Below are positions 37,520 to 45,693 of a stretch of 64,000 nucleotides of DNA, in pieces. Numbering within the stretch: the first letter of the stretch is position 1; every line of letters starts with the position of its first letter. Source of the DNA: a virus. The notes under the pieces are model-generated. The model was given only the letters and a program-made list of their open reading frames with translations, ran no database searches and had not been told where the DNA came from. The translations under genes and the position numbers were made by a program. The DNA is taken from the IMG/VR virus record IMGVR_UViG_3300046171_000252, positions 62,001 through 126,000 of that record. The stretch is one strand, 5' to 3'.

Positions 37520-38113
37520 ATGCCTACTCGCCAGCAACTAAACACCACTCCACTAAGAACAATTAGTGATTTCAAAAGTAGATTATCGGGTGGTGGAGCA
37601 AGACCAAATCTATTTGAAGTAGAATTAGCATTCCCGGATGCTGTTGCAATTAATAATGATGTTTTGCAGAAAGCAAGATTCCTTGTGAAAGCAGCTGCTC
37701 TTCCAGCATCTACCATTGCTCCTATCGATGTTCCATTCAGAGGGCGTATCTTAAAGATTGCCGGAGACAGAACTTTCGAAACTTGGACAATTACCGTCAT
37801 CAACGACACTGATTTCTCCATTCGCTCTGCCTTTGAGAAATGGATGAATACAATTAACAAAATGTCGGATGCAACAGGTGTTGTGGATCCAGAAGCATAT
37901 CAAAAAGATGCTACTGTGAAACAATTAGATCGTGATGGTTCTGTTCTTAGATCCTATAAGTTCTGGGATATTTTCCCAACTAATATTTCTACAATTGACT
38001 TAAGTTACGAAACAACTGATACTCTTGAAGAGTTTACAGTTGAACTTCAAGTTCAGTGGTGGGAAGCATATAGAGGAACTTCACCAGCAGCAGGTGGTGA
38101 AAATATCAGCTAA
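37520..38113 (+). CDS. 19: Tail tube protein gp19
   Basis: The 197-residue product corresponds to T4 gp19 (163 aa). It begins with TPLRTISDFKSRLSGGGARP followed by NLFEVELAFP. It then shows the tube-protein core KARFLVKAAALPASTIAPID, VPFRGRILKIAGDRTFETWT and VINDTDFSIRSAFEKWMN, with the C-terminal strand TLEEFTVELQVQWWE. It forms the hexameric rings of the inner tail tube. AACGAGG precedes the ATG by about 12 bases. A further tube-fold protein lies at 44391-44942. Confidence 0.96.
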   Translation: MPTRQQLNTTPLRTISDFKSRLSGGGARPNLFEVELAFPDAVAINNDVLQKARFLVKAAALPASTIAPIDVPFRGRILKIAGDRTFETWTITVINDTDFSIRSAFEKWMNTINKMSDATGVVDPEAYQKDATVKQLDRDGSVLRSYKFWDIFPTNISTIDLSYETTDTLEEFTVELQVQWWEAYRGTSPAAGGENIS

Positions 38114-38142
38114 ATAGTCAAACAGAGTAAAACTACTATAAT

Positions 38143-39816
38143 ATGGCCAAACTTTTTGGTTTTTCTATTGGGGACAAAGAAAAAAAATCTGCTTCCATAG
38201 TTTCCCCCGTTCCCGCTAATAACGAGGACGGGGTTGATAACTTTGTTGCAAGTAGTTTTTATGGTTCCTATGTAGATATTGAAGGTGCATACAGAAATGA
38301 GTCGGAACTAATAAAAAGATATCGTGAAATGGCACTTCATCCAGAAGCGGATGGTGCCATTGAAGATGTTATTAGTGAAGCAATTGTAAGTGATTTGTAT
38401 GACTCACCGATTGAAATTGAACTCAGCAATCTAAATGCTAGTGATAAATTAAAAAAAGCAATTAGAGAAGAATTTAAAACAATTAAAGAAATAATGGACT
38501 TTGATTCAAAGTCTCATGAAATTTTTAGGAATTGGTATGTTGATGGAAGACTTTATTACTTAAAAGTAATTGATGTCAAAAAACCAGAAGAAGGAATCAA
38601 AGATTTAAGATATATTGATCCAATGAAGATGAAGTTTGTTCGTCAGGAGAAAAAACCTGATAAGAACACTGCCATAACTTTAAGATCAAATAGAGATGAA
38701 GATGCATCAAATGCATTGTCTCCAGAAATTGAAGAATATTTTGTCTATACACCAAAACCAAGTTATCCATCAAATTCTCTATCTGGAGGAGGTGGTGGTA
38801 AAGGAGTCAAAATTGCAAAAGATTCTGTCACTTATGTTACATCAGGACTTGTAGATCGTAACAAAGGAACAGTTCTTTCTTATCTTCACAAAGCAATCAA
38901 GGCACTCAATCAACTGAGAATGATTGAAGATTCTTTGGTCATCTATAGATTATCAAGAGCACCAGAGCGTCGTATTTTCTATATCGATGTTGGCAATCTT
39001 CCCAAAGTAAAAGCAGAGCAATACCTCAAAGAGGTCATGTCTCGCTATAGAAATAAACTCGTCTATGATGCGAACACCGGAGAAATCCGTGATGATCGTA
39101 AATTTATGAGCATGATGGAAGACTTCTGGTTGCCTCGTAGAGAAGGTGGTCGTGGAACTGAAATCACAACTCTTCCTGGTGGACAAAACTTAGGAGAACT
39201 TGCTGATATTGAATATTTCCAAAAGAAACTTTATAGAGCACTTGGAGTTCCAGAATCAAGAATTGCTGCCGATGGTGGATTTAATCTTGGTCGTTCTTCA
39301 GAAATTCTTCGTGATGAACTTAAGTTTTCTAAGTTTGTTGGAAGACTGAGAAAGCGTTTTGCAAACATGTTTAATGACATGTTGAGAACTCAATTGATTC
39401 TAAAAAATATTTGTACTCCAGAAGATTGGAATCAAATTAGTGATCATATTCAATATGATTTTCTTTATGATAATCAGTTTGCAGAATTAAAAGAAACTGA
39501 AATGATGAATGAGCGTTTAGGAACGCTTGCAACAATTGAACCTTACATCGGCAAATTCTACTCAAATGAATATGTTCGTAAAAAGATTCTTCGCCAAACT
39601 GATGCTGAAATTATTGAAATTGATGAGCAAATTCAAAAAGAAATTGAAGATGGAATTATTCCAGACCCCAATGCTATTGATCCTATAACAGGAGAACCAT
39701 TACCTGCAGAAGGTGGGGATATTGGAGCAATGGGCGATGTCCCAATGGAACCAGAAATTGATGGTGGTATCACTGATGCAGAGATGCAAAAAGATACTAA
39801 AAAAGCAGAGATATAA
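38143..39816 (+). CDS. 20: Portal protein gp20
   Basis: The 557-residue product matches T4 gp20 (524 aa), including NESELIKRYREMALHPEADG, AIEDVISEAIVSD, the segment RLSRAPERRIFYIDVGNLPK and EQYLKEVMSRYRNKLVYDA. The segment EITTLPGGQNLGELADIEYF is the tunnel-loop region. The acidic, proline-rich C-terminus (from about residue 505) is probably flexible. Twelve copies form the ring through which gp17 packs DNA, and it nucleates prohead assembly. CTAAATA at 38112-38118 is a weak late-promoter candidate. Confidence 0.97.
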   Translation: MAKLFGFSIGDKEKKSASIVSPVPANNEDGVDNFVASSFYGSYVDIEGAYRNESELIKRYREMALHPEADGAIEDVISEAIVSDLYDSPIEIELSNLNASDKLKKAIREEFKTIKEIMDFDSKSHEIFRNWYVDGRLYYLKVIDVKKPEEGIKDLRYIDPMKMKFVRQEKKPDKNTAITLRSNRDEDASNALSPEIEEYFVYTPKPSYPSNSLSGGGGGKGVKIAKDSVTYVTSGLVDRNKGTVLSYLHKAIKALNQLRMIEDSLVIYRLSRAPERRIFYIDVGNLPKVKAEQYLKEVMSRYRNKLVYDANTGEIRDDRKFMSMMEDFWLPRREGGRGTEITTLPGGQNLGELADIEYFQKKLYRALGVPESRIAADGGFNLGRSSEILRDELKFSKFVGRLRKRFANMFNDMLRTQLILKNICTPEDWNQISDHIQYDFLYDNQFAELKETEMMNERLGTLATIEPYIGKFYSNEYVRKKILRQTDAEIIEIDEQIQKEIEDGIIPDPNAIDPITGEPLPAEGGDIGAMGDVPMEPEIDGGITDAEMQKDTKKAEI

Positions 39817-39819
39817 ATA
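39812..39819 (+). promoter_or_regulatory. Late promoter TATAAATA after gp20
   Basis: An exact late-promoter box overlaps the gp20 stop codon region (ATATAAATAA) and stands 26 bases before the ATG of the prohead core gene. It would give a transcript for the core, protease and scaffold genes. Confidence 0.72.
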
Positions 39820-39845
39820 ACTGAATAGGACTTATATTAATTTTT

Positions 39846-40028
39846 ATGGAAGAAATTGTAGATTTGATTGCTGTCGATTCGTCGGCAGCAGAAGTCAGTG
39901 ATAAAATTAAAGATCTTTTATACACAAAAGCAACTGAAAGGATTGATAATCTCAAACCAGAAGTTGCATCTTCTATGTTCGGTGAAGTAGAACCTGAGGA
40001 CCAATCATCATCTGAGGATCAAGAATAA
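39846..40028 (+). CDS. Prohead core protein (gp67-like)
   Basis: The 60-residue acidic protein occupies the place of T4 gene 67 between gp20 and gp21. It starts MEEIVDLIAVDSSAAEVSDK and has a helix IKDLLYTKATERIDNLKPEV, followed by MFGEVEPED and a Ser/Glu-rich tail. T4 gp67 is a small, very acidic core component degraded by the gp21 protease during maturation. The assignment rests mainly on position, size and charge. It overlaps the next gene by one base. Confidence 0.75.
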   Translation: MEEIVDLIAVDSSAAEVSDKIKDLLYTKATERIDNLKPEVASSMFGEVEPEDQSSSEDQE

Positions 40029-40603
40029 TGGCACATAAACCGGTAGGAAGCGGAGTATCCTTTGCTGCTTCTGCAGCAACAGCGACATCTGGTATCATGA
40101 CTCATTTTACCGATACTGTTAGGATAACTGCTTTTGGTGGAGATGCACATGTTGTAACTGGGATTGATCCTACTGCTTCACGTTTTAACTATTATATTCC
40201 AACAGGTACTTCGGCAACACTGAGTATTGGAAGACCAAAATCGCAAAAAGTTGTTGGTGTCACAACTGGTGCTACTACAACTATTGATTTTCCTGCAGGA
40301 AGTGGAAGTCCATTCGAAGTTGGAGATAAAGTTCAACTGACTGGAATTGTTCCTGCCGGTGCTAATGGTGGTACTTCGGGAATAGGACTTACAGTTCTTT
40401 CAGTTCTCAATGGATCTTTCAGTAGAAATTCCAACGGAGATCCCGGATTTTTCAGCACAAGACTTACTCTTGCTCACAACACTACTAGTGTAGGACCAAT
40501 CACTGATGGTGAAGGCGAACTGAGAGATGTTTTCCAAGTAGCAGCAGTTGGAACTGCTTCGGGTATATATGTCCAACAAGTTCAAATTACCGGAGTAGCC
40601 TGA
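40028..40603 (+). CDS. Conserved structural protein between gp67-like and gp21 genes
   Basis: This 191-residue protein is predicted to be nearly all beta-strand. It starts with MAHKPVGSGVSFAASAATAT and continues through TSATLSIGRPKSQKVVG, FEVGDKVQLTGIVPAG and a C-terminal GIYVQQVQITGVA. It has no catalytic motif. Its position inside the prohead gene cluster suggests a capsid accessory or decoration protein, but no T4 counterpart at this position is known to me. It overlaps gp21 (TGATG). Confidence 0.75.
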   Translation: MAHKPVGSGVSFAASAATATSGIMTHFTDTVRITAFGGDAHVVTGIDPTASRFNYYIPTGTSATLSIGRPKSQKVVGVTTGATTTIDFPAGSGSPFEVGDKVQLTGIVPAGANGGTSGIGLTVLSVLNGSFSRNSNGDPGFFSTRLTLAHNTTSVGPITDGEGELRDVFQVAAVGTASGIYVQQVQITGVA

Positions 40604-41253
40604 TGAAACTAATCACGGAAGAAATTTCTAGCGTCAAATTTGTCACCGAAGGCAAAGGTTCTAGTAAAAAGATGTATATTGAGGGGACTTTCCTTCAGGG
40701 CGAAATTAAGAATCGCAATGGAAGAATGTATCCTGTTTCAACTCTTGCAAAAGAGGTTGGAAGATATAACGAATCATTCGTCAATAAAGGACGTGCTCTT
40801 GGAGAACTTGGACACCCCGATGGTCCTACTGTCAATTTAGATCGTGTTTCCCATAAGATTGTTTCTCTCCGTCAGGAAGGAAATAATTTTGTAGGTAAAG
40901 CACAACTGCTTGATACTCCGATGGGTAAGATTGCAAAATCACTTCTTGATGAAGGTGTGATGCTTGGCGTCTCTTCTCGTGGTATTGGTTCCATTAAAGA
41001 AGATACTAATGGTGTCAAAGTTGTAGGCGAAGATTTCATGTTGGCAACTGCTGCTGATATCGTTGCCGATCCTTCTGCACCTGATGCATTTGTATCAGGA
41101 ATTATGGAAGGAAAAGAGTGGATTTGGGAAGGAGGAATCCTTCGCGAACAACTTGCAGAAAGAACACAACAGAGAATTAATACTCTCGTTTCTCAAAAAA
41201 GACTTGAGGAACATAAGCTGGAGTTATTTAATAATTTCCTCTCAAATCTTTAA
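40603..41253 (+). CDS. 21: Prohead core protease gp21
   Basis: The 216-residue protein matches T4 gp21 (212 aa). The serine-protease fold is shown by GTFLQGEIKNRNGRMYP, the catalytic His in LGELGHPDGPTV (H71) and the Ser in LGVSSRGIGS (S124 or S125). A conserved ADIVADPSAPDAFVSGIMEG segment follows. The enzyme resembles herpesvirus assemblins and cleaves gp22, gp67, gp23 and itself after Glu. Its likely target in gp23 is discussed with that gene. Confidence 0.95.
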   Translation: MKLITEEISSVKFVTEGKGSSKKMYIEGTFLQGEIKNRNGRMYPVSTLAKEVGRYNESFVNKGRALGELGHPDGPTVNLDRVSHKIVSLRQEGNNFVGKAQLLDTPMGKIAKSLLDEGVMLGVSSRGIGSIKEDTNGVKVVGEDFMLATAADIVADPSAPDAFVSGIMEGKEWIWEGGILREQLAERTQQRINTLVSQKRLEEHKLELFNNFLSNL

Positions 41254-41255
41254 AT

Positions 41256-41263
41256 TATAAATA
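41256..41263 (+). promoter_or_regulatory. Late promoter TATAAATA before gp22
   Basis: An exact TATAAATA immediately follows the gp21 stop and lies 19 bases upstream of the gp22 ATG. An overlapping AATAAATA (41260-41267) makes a double box. Confidence 0.76.
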
Positions 41264-41282
41264 AATATAGATTAATACAATC

Positions 41283-42434
41283 ATGTCTAATCAAATGTCC
41301 GTTGGTAGCAATTTACAAGAAATGGAAAACGTAGTAACTAAAAACGCTGCGCCTGGAGAACCAATGCAGAAGTTAACCACAGGTGGTACTCCTGCTACGT
41401 ATGAGGATCTAGGTGGGCCGACCCCAGAAAACTCTAGACCCGATGACGATTCTAACAAACTCGCCACTCCTGGTGCATCTCTTAAACAAGTTAGAGATGT
41501 TGTAAACAAAGGTGCCAAACCTGCGGAAACTGCAAAAGGCATGAAGGAAGAGGAAACTGAAGTAGAAGTAGAAGAGGATCAAGAAATTGTATCCGAAGAG
41601 GAAACAACCGAAGAAGAAGTAGTCTCCGAAGAAGAGACCACTGAAGAAGAAGTTGTTGCCGAAACTACTGAAGATTCAGAAGAAGCAATTGTCGAGGAAG
41701 AAGTAATTGATGTTGAAGAAGACATCAATGCTCTTATTTCTGGAGAAGAACTTTCCGAAGAATTCCAAGAAAAGGCACGCACCATCTTTGAAGCAGCAAT
41801 TAGAACTAAGATTGCAGAAATCAAAGAAGAGATGAAGTCTGAGTATGAGAATTCTCTTGTAGAGGAAGTTGCTGCTGTTAAGGCAGAACTCTCCGAGCGT
41901 ACCGACGCTTATCTTGAGTATGTTGCTGATGAGTGGATTTCTGAAAATCAACTCGCAGTTGAGCACGGTCTTAAGACCGAAATGACCGAATCATTCCTTA
42001 CTGGAATGAGAGGACTTTTTGAAGATCATTATGTAACTATCCCTGAAGAAAAATATGATGTAATTCATAGTATGGTAGAAAAACTTGATGAAATGGAAGA
42101 TAAACTCAATGAGCAAATCAATAAGAACGTTGCTCTAAACAAAAGATTATCAGAATCGGTTGCCGATGTAATCCTTGCGGATGTATCAGAGGGTCTTGCT
42201 CTCTCCCAAAAGGAAAAACTCGCTTCTCTTGCTGAAAATGTTGAGTTTGAAAGTGAATCTAACTATCGTGAAAAACTGGCAACGCTGAGAGATTCTTATT
42301 TCTCTGCTAATTCCAGCGCACAGAGAAACCATTCAGAAAATATTTCTGAAGGTACAGAAGGAGGACATCAACCAGAAGTGTCTGGATTGATGGAATCATA
42401 TCTTCAGACTCTGAATAGAGTTTCGAAAAAGTGA
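41283..42434 (+). CDS. 22: Prohead scaffold protein gp22
   Basis: The 383-residue protein lies between the protease and the major capsid genes, as in T4 (269 aa). It is highly charged, with an acidic low-complexity block at about residues 85-150 made of EEETTEEEVVSEEETT-type repeats. A long helical region follows, including IRTKIAEIKEEMKSEYEN and VEKLDEMEDKLNEQINKN, ending in a basic LQTLNRVSKK tail. The tail probably contacts gp23 and the helical part forms the core around which the prohead assembles, before gp21 degrades it. Confidence 0.92.
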   Translation: MSNQMSVGSNLQEMENVVTKNAAPGEPMQKLTTGGTPATYEDLGGPTPENSRPDDDSNKLATPGASLKQVRDVVNKGAKPAETAKGMKEEETEVEVEEDQEIVSEEETTEEEVVSEEETTEEEVVAETTEDSEEAIVEEEVIDVEEDINALISGEELSEEFQEKARTIFEAAIRTKIAEIKEEMKSEYENSLVEEVAAVKAELSERTDAYLEYVADEWISENQLAVEHGLKTEMTESFLTGMRGLFEDHYVTIPEEKYDVIHSMVEKLDEMEDKLNEQINKNVALNKRLSESVADVILADVSEGLALSQKEKLASLAENVEFESESNYREKLATLRDSYFSANSSAQRNHSENISEGTEGGHQPEVSGLMESYLQTLNRVSKK

Positions 42435-42489
42435 TTTTTTAAATTATTAACAACAAACAAAACAAAAAAATTTAAGAGGCAAAATTCAA

Positions 42490-43863
42490 ATGCAAATGTT
42501 CAACGCCGAACAACTGCAGGAGAAGTGGGCACCAATCCTTAATCATGACGGTCTCGGAGAAATCCAAGATCCTCATAAGAGAATGGTTACCTCAGTTCTT
42601 CTGGAGAACCAAGAAAAAATGCTTAGAGAGGAATCTGAATTCCTCGGAGAAGCAGCTCCTGCTAACTCCACCACTGGTGGTACTGGAGCAATCAGTAATT
42701 TCGACCCCGTTCTGATCTCCCTGATCAGACGCTCCATGCCTAACCTGGTCGCTTATGACCTGGCTGGCGTTCAACCGATGAACGGTCCTACTGGACTGAT
42801 CTTCGCAATGCGCTCTCGCTATGCCGGACAAGGCGGTGAAGAGGCATTCTACAACGAAGCAGATACCGCATTCTCTGGTCAGAATAACAACTTCGACCTG
42901 ACCGGTGGAATGACTCAGGCTGCTGTTGGTTTGGGTACTACCAACCAGCAAGGAACCAACCCTGGTGCTCTTGACGGCACTTTCCCTGCTACTGCTGATG
43001 GCACTACCTACAACGTAGGCAACGGCATGACCACCCAGAATGCGGAAGCATTGGGTGATGGCACGAGCAATGAGTTCAACGAGATGGCTTTCTCGATTGA
43101 GAAAGTTACCGTTACTGCCAAGTCACGCGCTCTGAAAGCTGAGTATTCACTCGAACTCGCTCAGGACTTGAAAGCAATTCATGGTCTGAATGCTGAAGCG
43201 GAACTCGCAAACATTCTCTCCACTGAGATTCTTGCTGAGATCAACCGCGAAGTCATCAGAACCATCTATAACGTTGCTGTTCCTGGTGCTCAGGCTAATG
43301 TTGCAACCGGTGGTACTTTCGACCTTGACATCGACTCTAACGGACGTTGGTCTGTTGAGAAGTTCAAGGGTCTCATCTTCCAGATGGAAAGAGATGCTAA
43401 CGCTATCGCGCAGCAAACTCGTAGAGGAAAGGGTAATATGATCCTCTGCTCTGCTGACGTTGCTTCTGCACTCACCATGGCAGGTGTTCTTGATTACACC
43501 CCTGCACTCAACGCTAATCTTAACGTTGACGACTCCGGTAACACCTTCGCTGGTGTTCTTCAAGGCAAGTATCGCGTCTACATCGATCCTTATGCCGCTA
43601 ACGTTTCTGCTAACCAGTACTACGTTGTTGGTTATAAAGGTTCTTCACCTTATGACGCAGGTCTGTTCTACTGCCCTTACGTTCCTCTTCAGATGGTTCG
43701 TGCAGTTGGAGAGAACACCTTCCAGCCTAAAATCGGATTCAAGACTCGCTACGGCATGGTCGCAAACCCATTCGCCCGTGGCGCTTCAATGGATAACCCT
43801 GGTGTTATCGCTCGTAACTCTAACCGCTACTATCGTCGCGTTAAAGTCACCAACCTTATGTGA
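42490..43863 (+). CDS. 23: Major capsid protein gp23
   Basis: The 457-residue protein carries the cyanophage gp23 sequence. It includes MFNAEQLQEKWAPILNHDGL, PVLISLIRRSMPNLVAYDLA and GVQPMNGPTGLIFAMRSRYA. The C-terminal half contains YYVVGYKGSSPYDAGLFYCP and GFKTRYGMVANPFARG. LGE at residues 52-54, followed by AAPANSTTGG, is the likely gp21 cleavage site, giving a mature chain of about 403 residues. C-ending codons such as AAC, GAC, CTG and ACC dominate, unlike the AT-rich neighbours, as expected for the most abundant protein. A strong terminator follows. Confidence 0.97.
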   Translation: MQMFNAEQLQEKWAPILNHDGLGEIQDPHKRMVTSVLLENQEKMLREESEFLGEAAPANSTTGGTGAISNFDPVLISLIRRSMPNLVAYDLAGVQPMNGPTGLIFAMRSRYAGQGGEEAFYNEADTAFSGQNNNFDLTGGMTQAAVGLGTTNQQGTNPGALDGTFPATADGTTYNVGNGMTTQNAEALGDGTSNEFNEMAFSIEKVTVTAKSRALKAEYSLELAQDLKAIHGLNAEAELANILSTEILAEINREVIRTIYNVAVPGAQANVATGGTFDLDIDSNGRWSVEKFKGLIFQMERDANAIAQQTRRGKGNMILCSADVASALTMAGVLDYTPALNANLNVDDSGNTFAGVLQGKYRVYIDPYAANVSANQYYVVGYKGSSPYDAGLFYCPYVPLQMVRAVGENTFQPKIGFKTRYGMVANPFARGASMDNPGVIARNSNRYYRRVKVTNLM

Positions 43864-43887
43864 TCCATCGGATACACAAAGTTCATC

Positions 43888-43913
43888 AGACCTCCGCAAG
43901 GGGGTCTTTTTTT
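43888..43913 (+). terminator. Rho-independent terminator after gp23
   Basis: AGACCTCC (43888-43895) pairs with GGGGGTCT (43900-43907), with one G-T pair, across the tetraloop GCAA. A run of T residues follows to 43913. This is a textbook terminator closing the capsid transcript. Confidence 0.9.
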
Positions 43914-43914
43914 G

Positions 43915-43922
43915 TCTAAATA
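43915..43922 (+). promoter_or_regulatory. Late promoter variant TCTAAATA after the gp23 terminator
   Basis: TCTAAATA differs from TATAAATA at one base. It lies directly after the terminator and 20 bases before the next ATG, the same spacing as the exact late promoters. The identical variant occurs at 62314-62321, also directly after a terminator. Confidence 0.58.
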
Positions 43923-43942
43923 CAGATAAAAGCATTCTTGAA

Positions 43943-44098
43943 ATGAAACCGACACCTAGAGAGCATAAAGAAGCACTAAACCGTCATGCTACACTTGTTC
44001 AGCATTTGATTGATGAAGGTTATGCTCAAGATGAAGAGTCTGCAAATAATATTATCATGGGTATGAGTGAACAGTGGTATTCCTTGATTATTGACTGA
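43943..44098 (+). CDS. Small helical protein (51 aa)
   Basis: The 51-residue product (MKPTPREHKEALNRHATLVQ, then HLIDEGYAQDEESANNIIMG and ending WYSLIID) is probably two helices. It follows a terminator and a late-promoter variant and overlaps the next gene by one base (TGATG). Comparable short proteins occur downstream of gp23 in cyanophages, without known function. Confidence 0.68.
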   Translation: MKPTPREHKEALNRHATLVQHLIDEGYAQDEESANNIIMGMSEQWYSLIID

Positions 44099-44388
44099 TG
44101 AAAGACTTTAATAAATTTATTGAGGAGGCAGCATCAAAGAGATGTCCCTTAGGTCAATACTATTGTTATACAGATAAAAAATGTAAGCAAATCCCCAAAG
44201 GATATAAGATGGTGGGTCCTGCCGGATATCTACGTAAAGAAAACGGACATTCGGTAGATGATGGTAGTGATAGTGAAAGTAATAAAAATGGCAATGGCGG
44301 AAATGGAAATGGTGGCAATGGTAATGGTGGCAATGGTAATGGTGGAGGCAACGGTGGTGGAAATGGTGGCGGTGGTAATGGAGGATAA
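44098..44388 (+). CDS. Cys-containing protein with Gly-Asn tail (96 aa)
   Basis: The first ~60 residues contain four Cys in the pattern CPLGQYYCYTDKKCKQIPKG, with a short helix MKDFNKFIEEAA. The last ~34 residues are almost only Gly and Asn, from simple repeats of GGNGNGG coded by a GGTGGCAATGGTAAT-type repeat. Similar small proteins follow gp23 in cyanophages. The tail is likely to be flexible and the DNA repeat prone to length changes. Function is unknown. It overlaps the upstream gene by one base and ends two bases before the next. Confidence 0.72.
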   Translation: MKDFNKFIEEAASKRCPLGQYYCYTDKKCKQIPKGYKMVGPAGYLRKENGHSVDDGSDSESNKNGNGGNGNGGNGNGGNGNGGGNGGGNGGGGNGG

Positions 44389-44390
44389 TA

Positions 44391-44942
44391 ATGGCCAGAG
44401 CATTTGACAATCAAATACAAAACAGGAACTTTTTAGCACCTGTTGGATTTAAATTTACCTTAGCAAAAGAACCCAAGATTTCTTTTTTCTGCAACTCAGC
44501 AAGAATACCTGAAATAACACTAGGAAATTCTGTTCAACCGACATATCTCAAGGACATTGACATCCCTGGAGAAAAATTAACTTATGGTGATTTTTCTTTA
44601 AGATTTTTAGTTGATGAAAATCTTGAAAATTATATGAAGATGCACAACTGGTTGACTGGACTTGGATTTCCAGAAACCCCCCAACAGTTTAAAACTTTAA
44701 CAACTGATGAAATTTCAGGTGAAGGAGCACTCGATCAGCAGTTTAGTGATGCAAGTCTCCATATTTTGAATAGTAATTATAGAGATGTTGCTATTGTAAA
44801 ATTTAGAGATTTGTTTCCAGTTTCTCTTTCGTCCTTGGAATTTGATGCATCAGAAGCAGATATTCAATATTTTACGGCAGATGTCACATTTAAATATACA
44901 ATATATGATATACTAGGAGCAGACGGAAGAACACCTTTATAA
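44391..44942 (+). CDS. Tail-tube-fold protein, probable tail completion protein (gp3-like)
   Basis: The 183-residue protein has features of the gp19-like tube fold: FLAPVGFKFTLAKEPKISFF, PEITLGNSVQPTYLKDIDIP, YGDFSLRFLVDENLENYMKM and HNWLTGLGFPE. It is thus a relative of the tail tube protein. Its place between gp23 and uvsY is where cyanophages usually carry the gene annotated as gp3, the terminator of the tail tube (176 aa in T4). A tube initiator of the gp54 type is the main alternative, so I leave the symbol blank. Confidence 0.75.
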   Translation: MARAFDNQIQNRNFLAPVGFKFTLAKEPKISFFCNSARIPEITLGNSVQPTYLKDIDIPGEKLTYGDFSLRFLVDENLENYMKMHNWLTGLGFPETPQQFKTLTTDEISGEGALDQQFSDASLHILNSNYRDVAIVKFRDLFPVSLSSLEFDASEADIQYFTADVTFKYTIYDILGADGRTPL

Positions 44943-44959
44943 CCATTTGATTTTTTATT

Positions 44960-45391
44960 ATGGACCTTGATAAAATTCAATTAATGTGGGAAAATGATTC
45001 AGTCATTGATCCAGACAATCTTCATGACGAAAGTTTAAAGATTCCCCAATTACATTGTAAATATTATACCATCTACAATACAATCACTCTGTTGAGAGAA
45101 AGAGCAAGAGACTCTTATAACAAAGTAAAGTTAGAAAGATACAATTACTATACCGGGAAAGCACCAGCAGAGGTGTATGCCGAAGAACCATTCCCTTATA
45201 AAGTAAGAGAGAAAGATGCCATTCAAAGATATATTGAAGCAGATGAAAAATTAACTAAGTTTGACCTTAAGATTAGATATTATGATACAACACTTAAGTT
45301 TTTAGAAGAAATTATTAAAACAGTTTCTAATAGAACCTTTCAAATTAAAAACGCAATTGAATGGCATAAGTTTCAATCTGGATTCAATTAA
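44960..45391 (+). CDS. uvsY: Recombination mediator UvsY
   Basis: The 143-residue protein matches T4 UvsY (137 aa) in length and helical layout. It has MDLDKIQLMWENDSVIDPDN, a basic helical middle with YNKVKLERYNYYTGKAPAEV, then RYIEADEKLTKFDLKIRYYD and a C-terminal ISNRTFQIKNAIE-like helix. UvsY helps load UvsX recombinase onto gp32-covered single-stranded DNA. Its place directly upstream of uvsW recalls the uvsW-uvsY neighbourhood of T4. No uvsX is visible in this window. Confidence 0.88.
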   Translation: MDLDKIQLMWENDSVIDPDNLHDESLKIPQLHCKYYTIYNTITLLRERARDSYNKVKLERYNYYTGKAPAEVYAEEPFPYKVREKDAIQRYIEADEKLTKFDLKIRYYDTTLKFLEEIIKTVSNRTFQIKNAIEWHKFQSGFN

Positions 45392-45395
45392 GGTC

Positions 45396-45403
45396 TATAA
45401 ATA
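45396..45403 (+). promoter_or_regulatory. Late promoter TATAAATA before uvsW
   Basis: An exact late-promoter box lies 21 bases upstream of the uvsW ATG. T4 uvsW is expressed late and its helicase ends origin-dependent replication, so a late promoter at this gene agrees with the T4 programme. Confidence 0.78.
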
Positions 45404-45424
45404 TTTTTATATTGATCTAGATGA

Positions 45425-45625
45425 ATGTCACATTTGATTATATCAAAGAAGAATGAAGTATATCTTCATGTCGATTCTGAGGTTCATATTCATTACGAAT
45501 TAGCAGATCAATTTACATTTGAAGTACCTGGCGCTCAATTTTCTCCATCTTATAAGAAGAAATATTGGGATGGAAAAATTCGTTTATTTAACATTCAAAC
45601 TAAGGAAATATATATTGGTCTTTAG
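45425..45625 (+). CDS. uvsW: UvsW helicase, N-terminal fragment (frameshifted)
   Basis: This fragment encodes the N-terminal domain of UvsW: MSHLIISKKNEVYLHVDSEV and the segment FSPSYKKKYWDGKIRLFN typical of the T4 protein. The frame closes at TAG (45623-45625) after YIGL. Adding one T to the TTT run at 45621-45623 restores YIGLLDRIVQFCKDHGYTYE, continuous with the next fragment. The corrected gene runs to 46891 and encodes about 488 residues (T4 UvsW has 503). Confidence 0.85.
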   Translation: MSHLIISKKNEVYLHVDSEVHIHYELADQFTFEVPGAQFSPSYKKKYWDGKIRLFNIQTKEIYIGL

Positions 45626-45693
45626 ATCGCATCGTTCAATTTTGTAAGGATCACGGATACACTTACGAATTTAAAGATAATAAGTATTACGGA

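Noticed and set aside
41291-41966. Minus-strand frames rich in Ser opposite gp22
   Set aside because: They result from the GAA-rich repeats of the scaffold gene. The + strand protein has clear position and family support.
43460-44098. Long + strand frame crossing the gp23 end and terminator
   Set aside because: Most of it is an alternative frame of gp23. Only the last 51 codons after the terminator (43943-44098) look like a real gene.
44117-44439. Minus-strand frames rich in Pro or His opposite the Gly-Asn gene
   Set aside because: They are reverse-complement shadows of a simple GGN repeat, with no ribosome-binding site or promoter on that strand.
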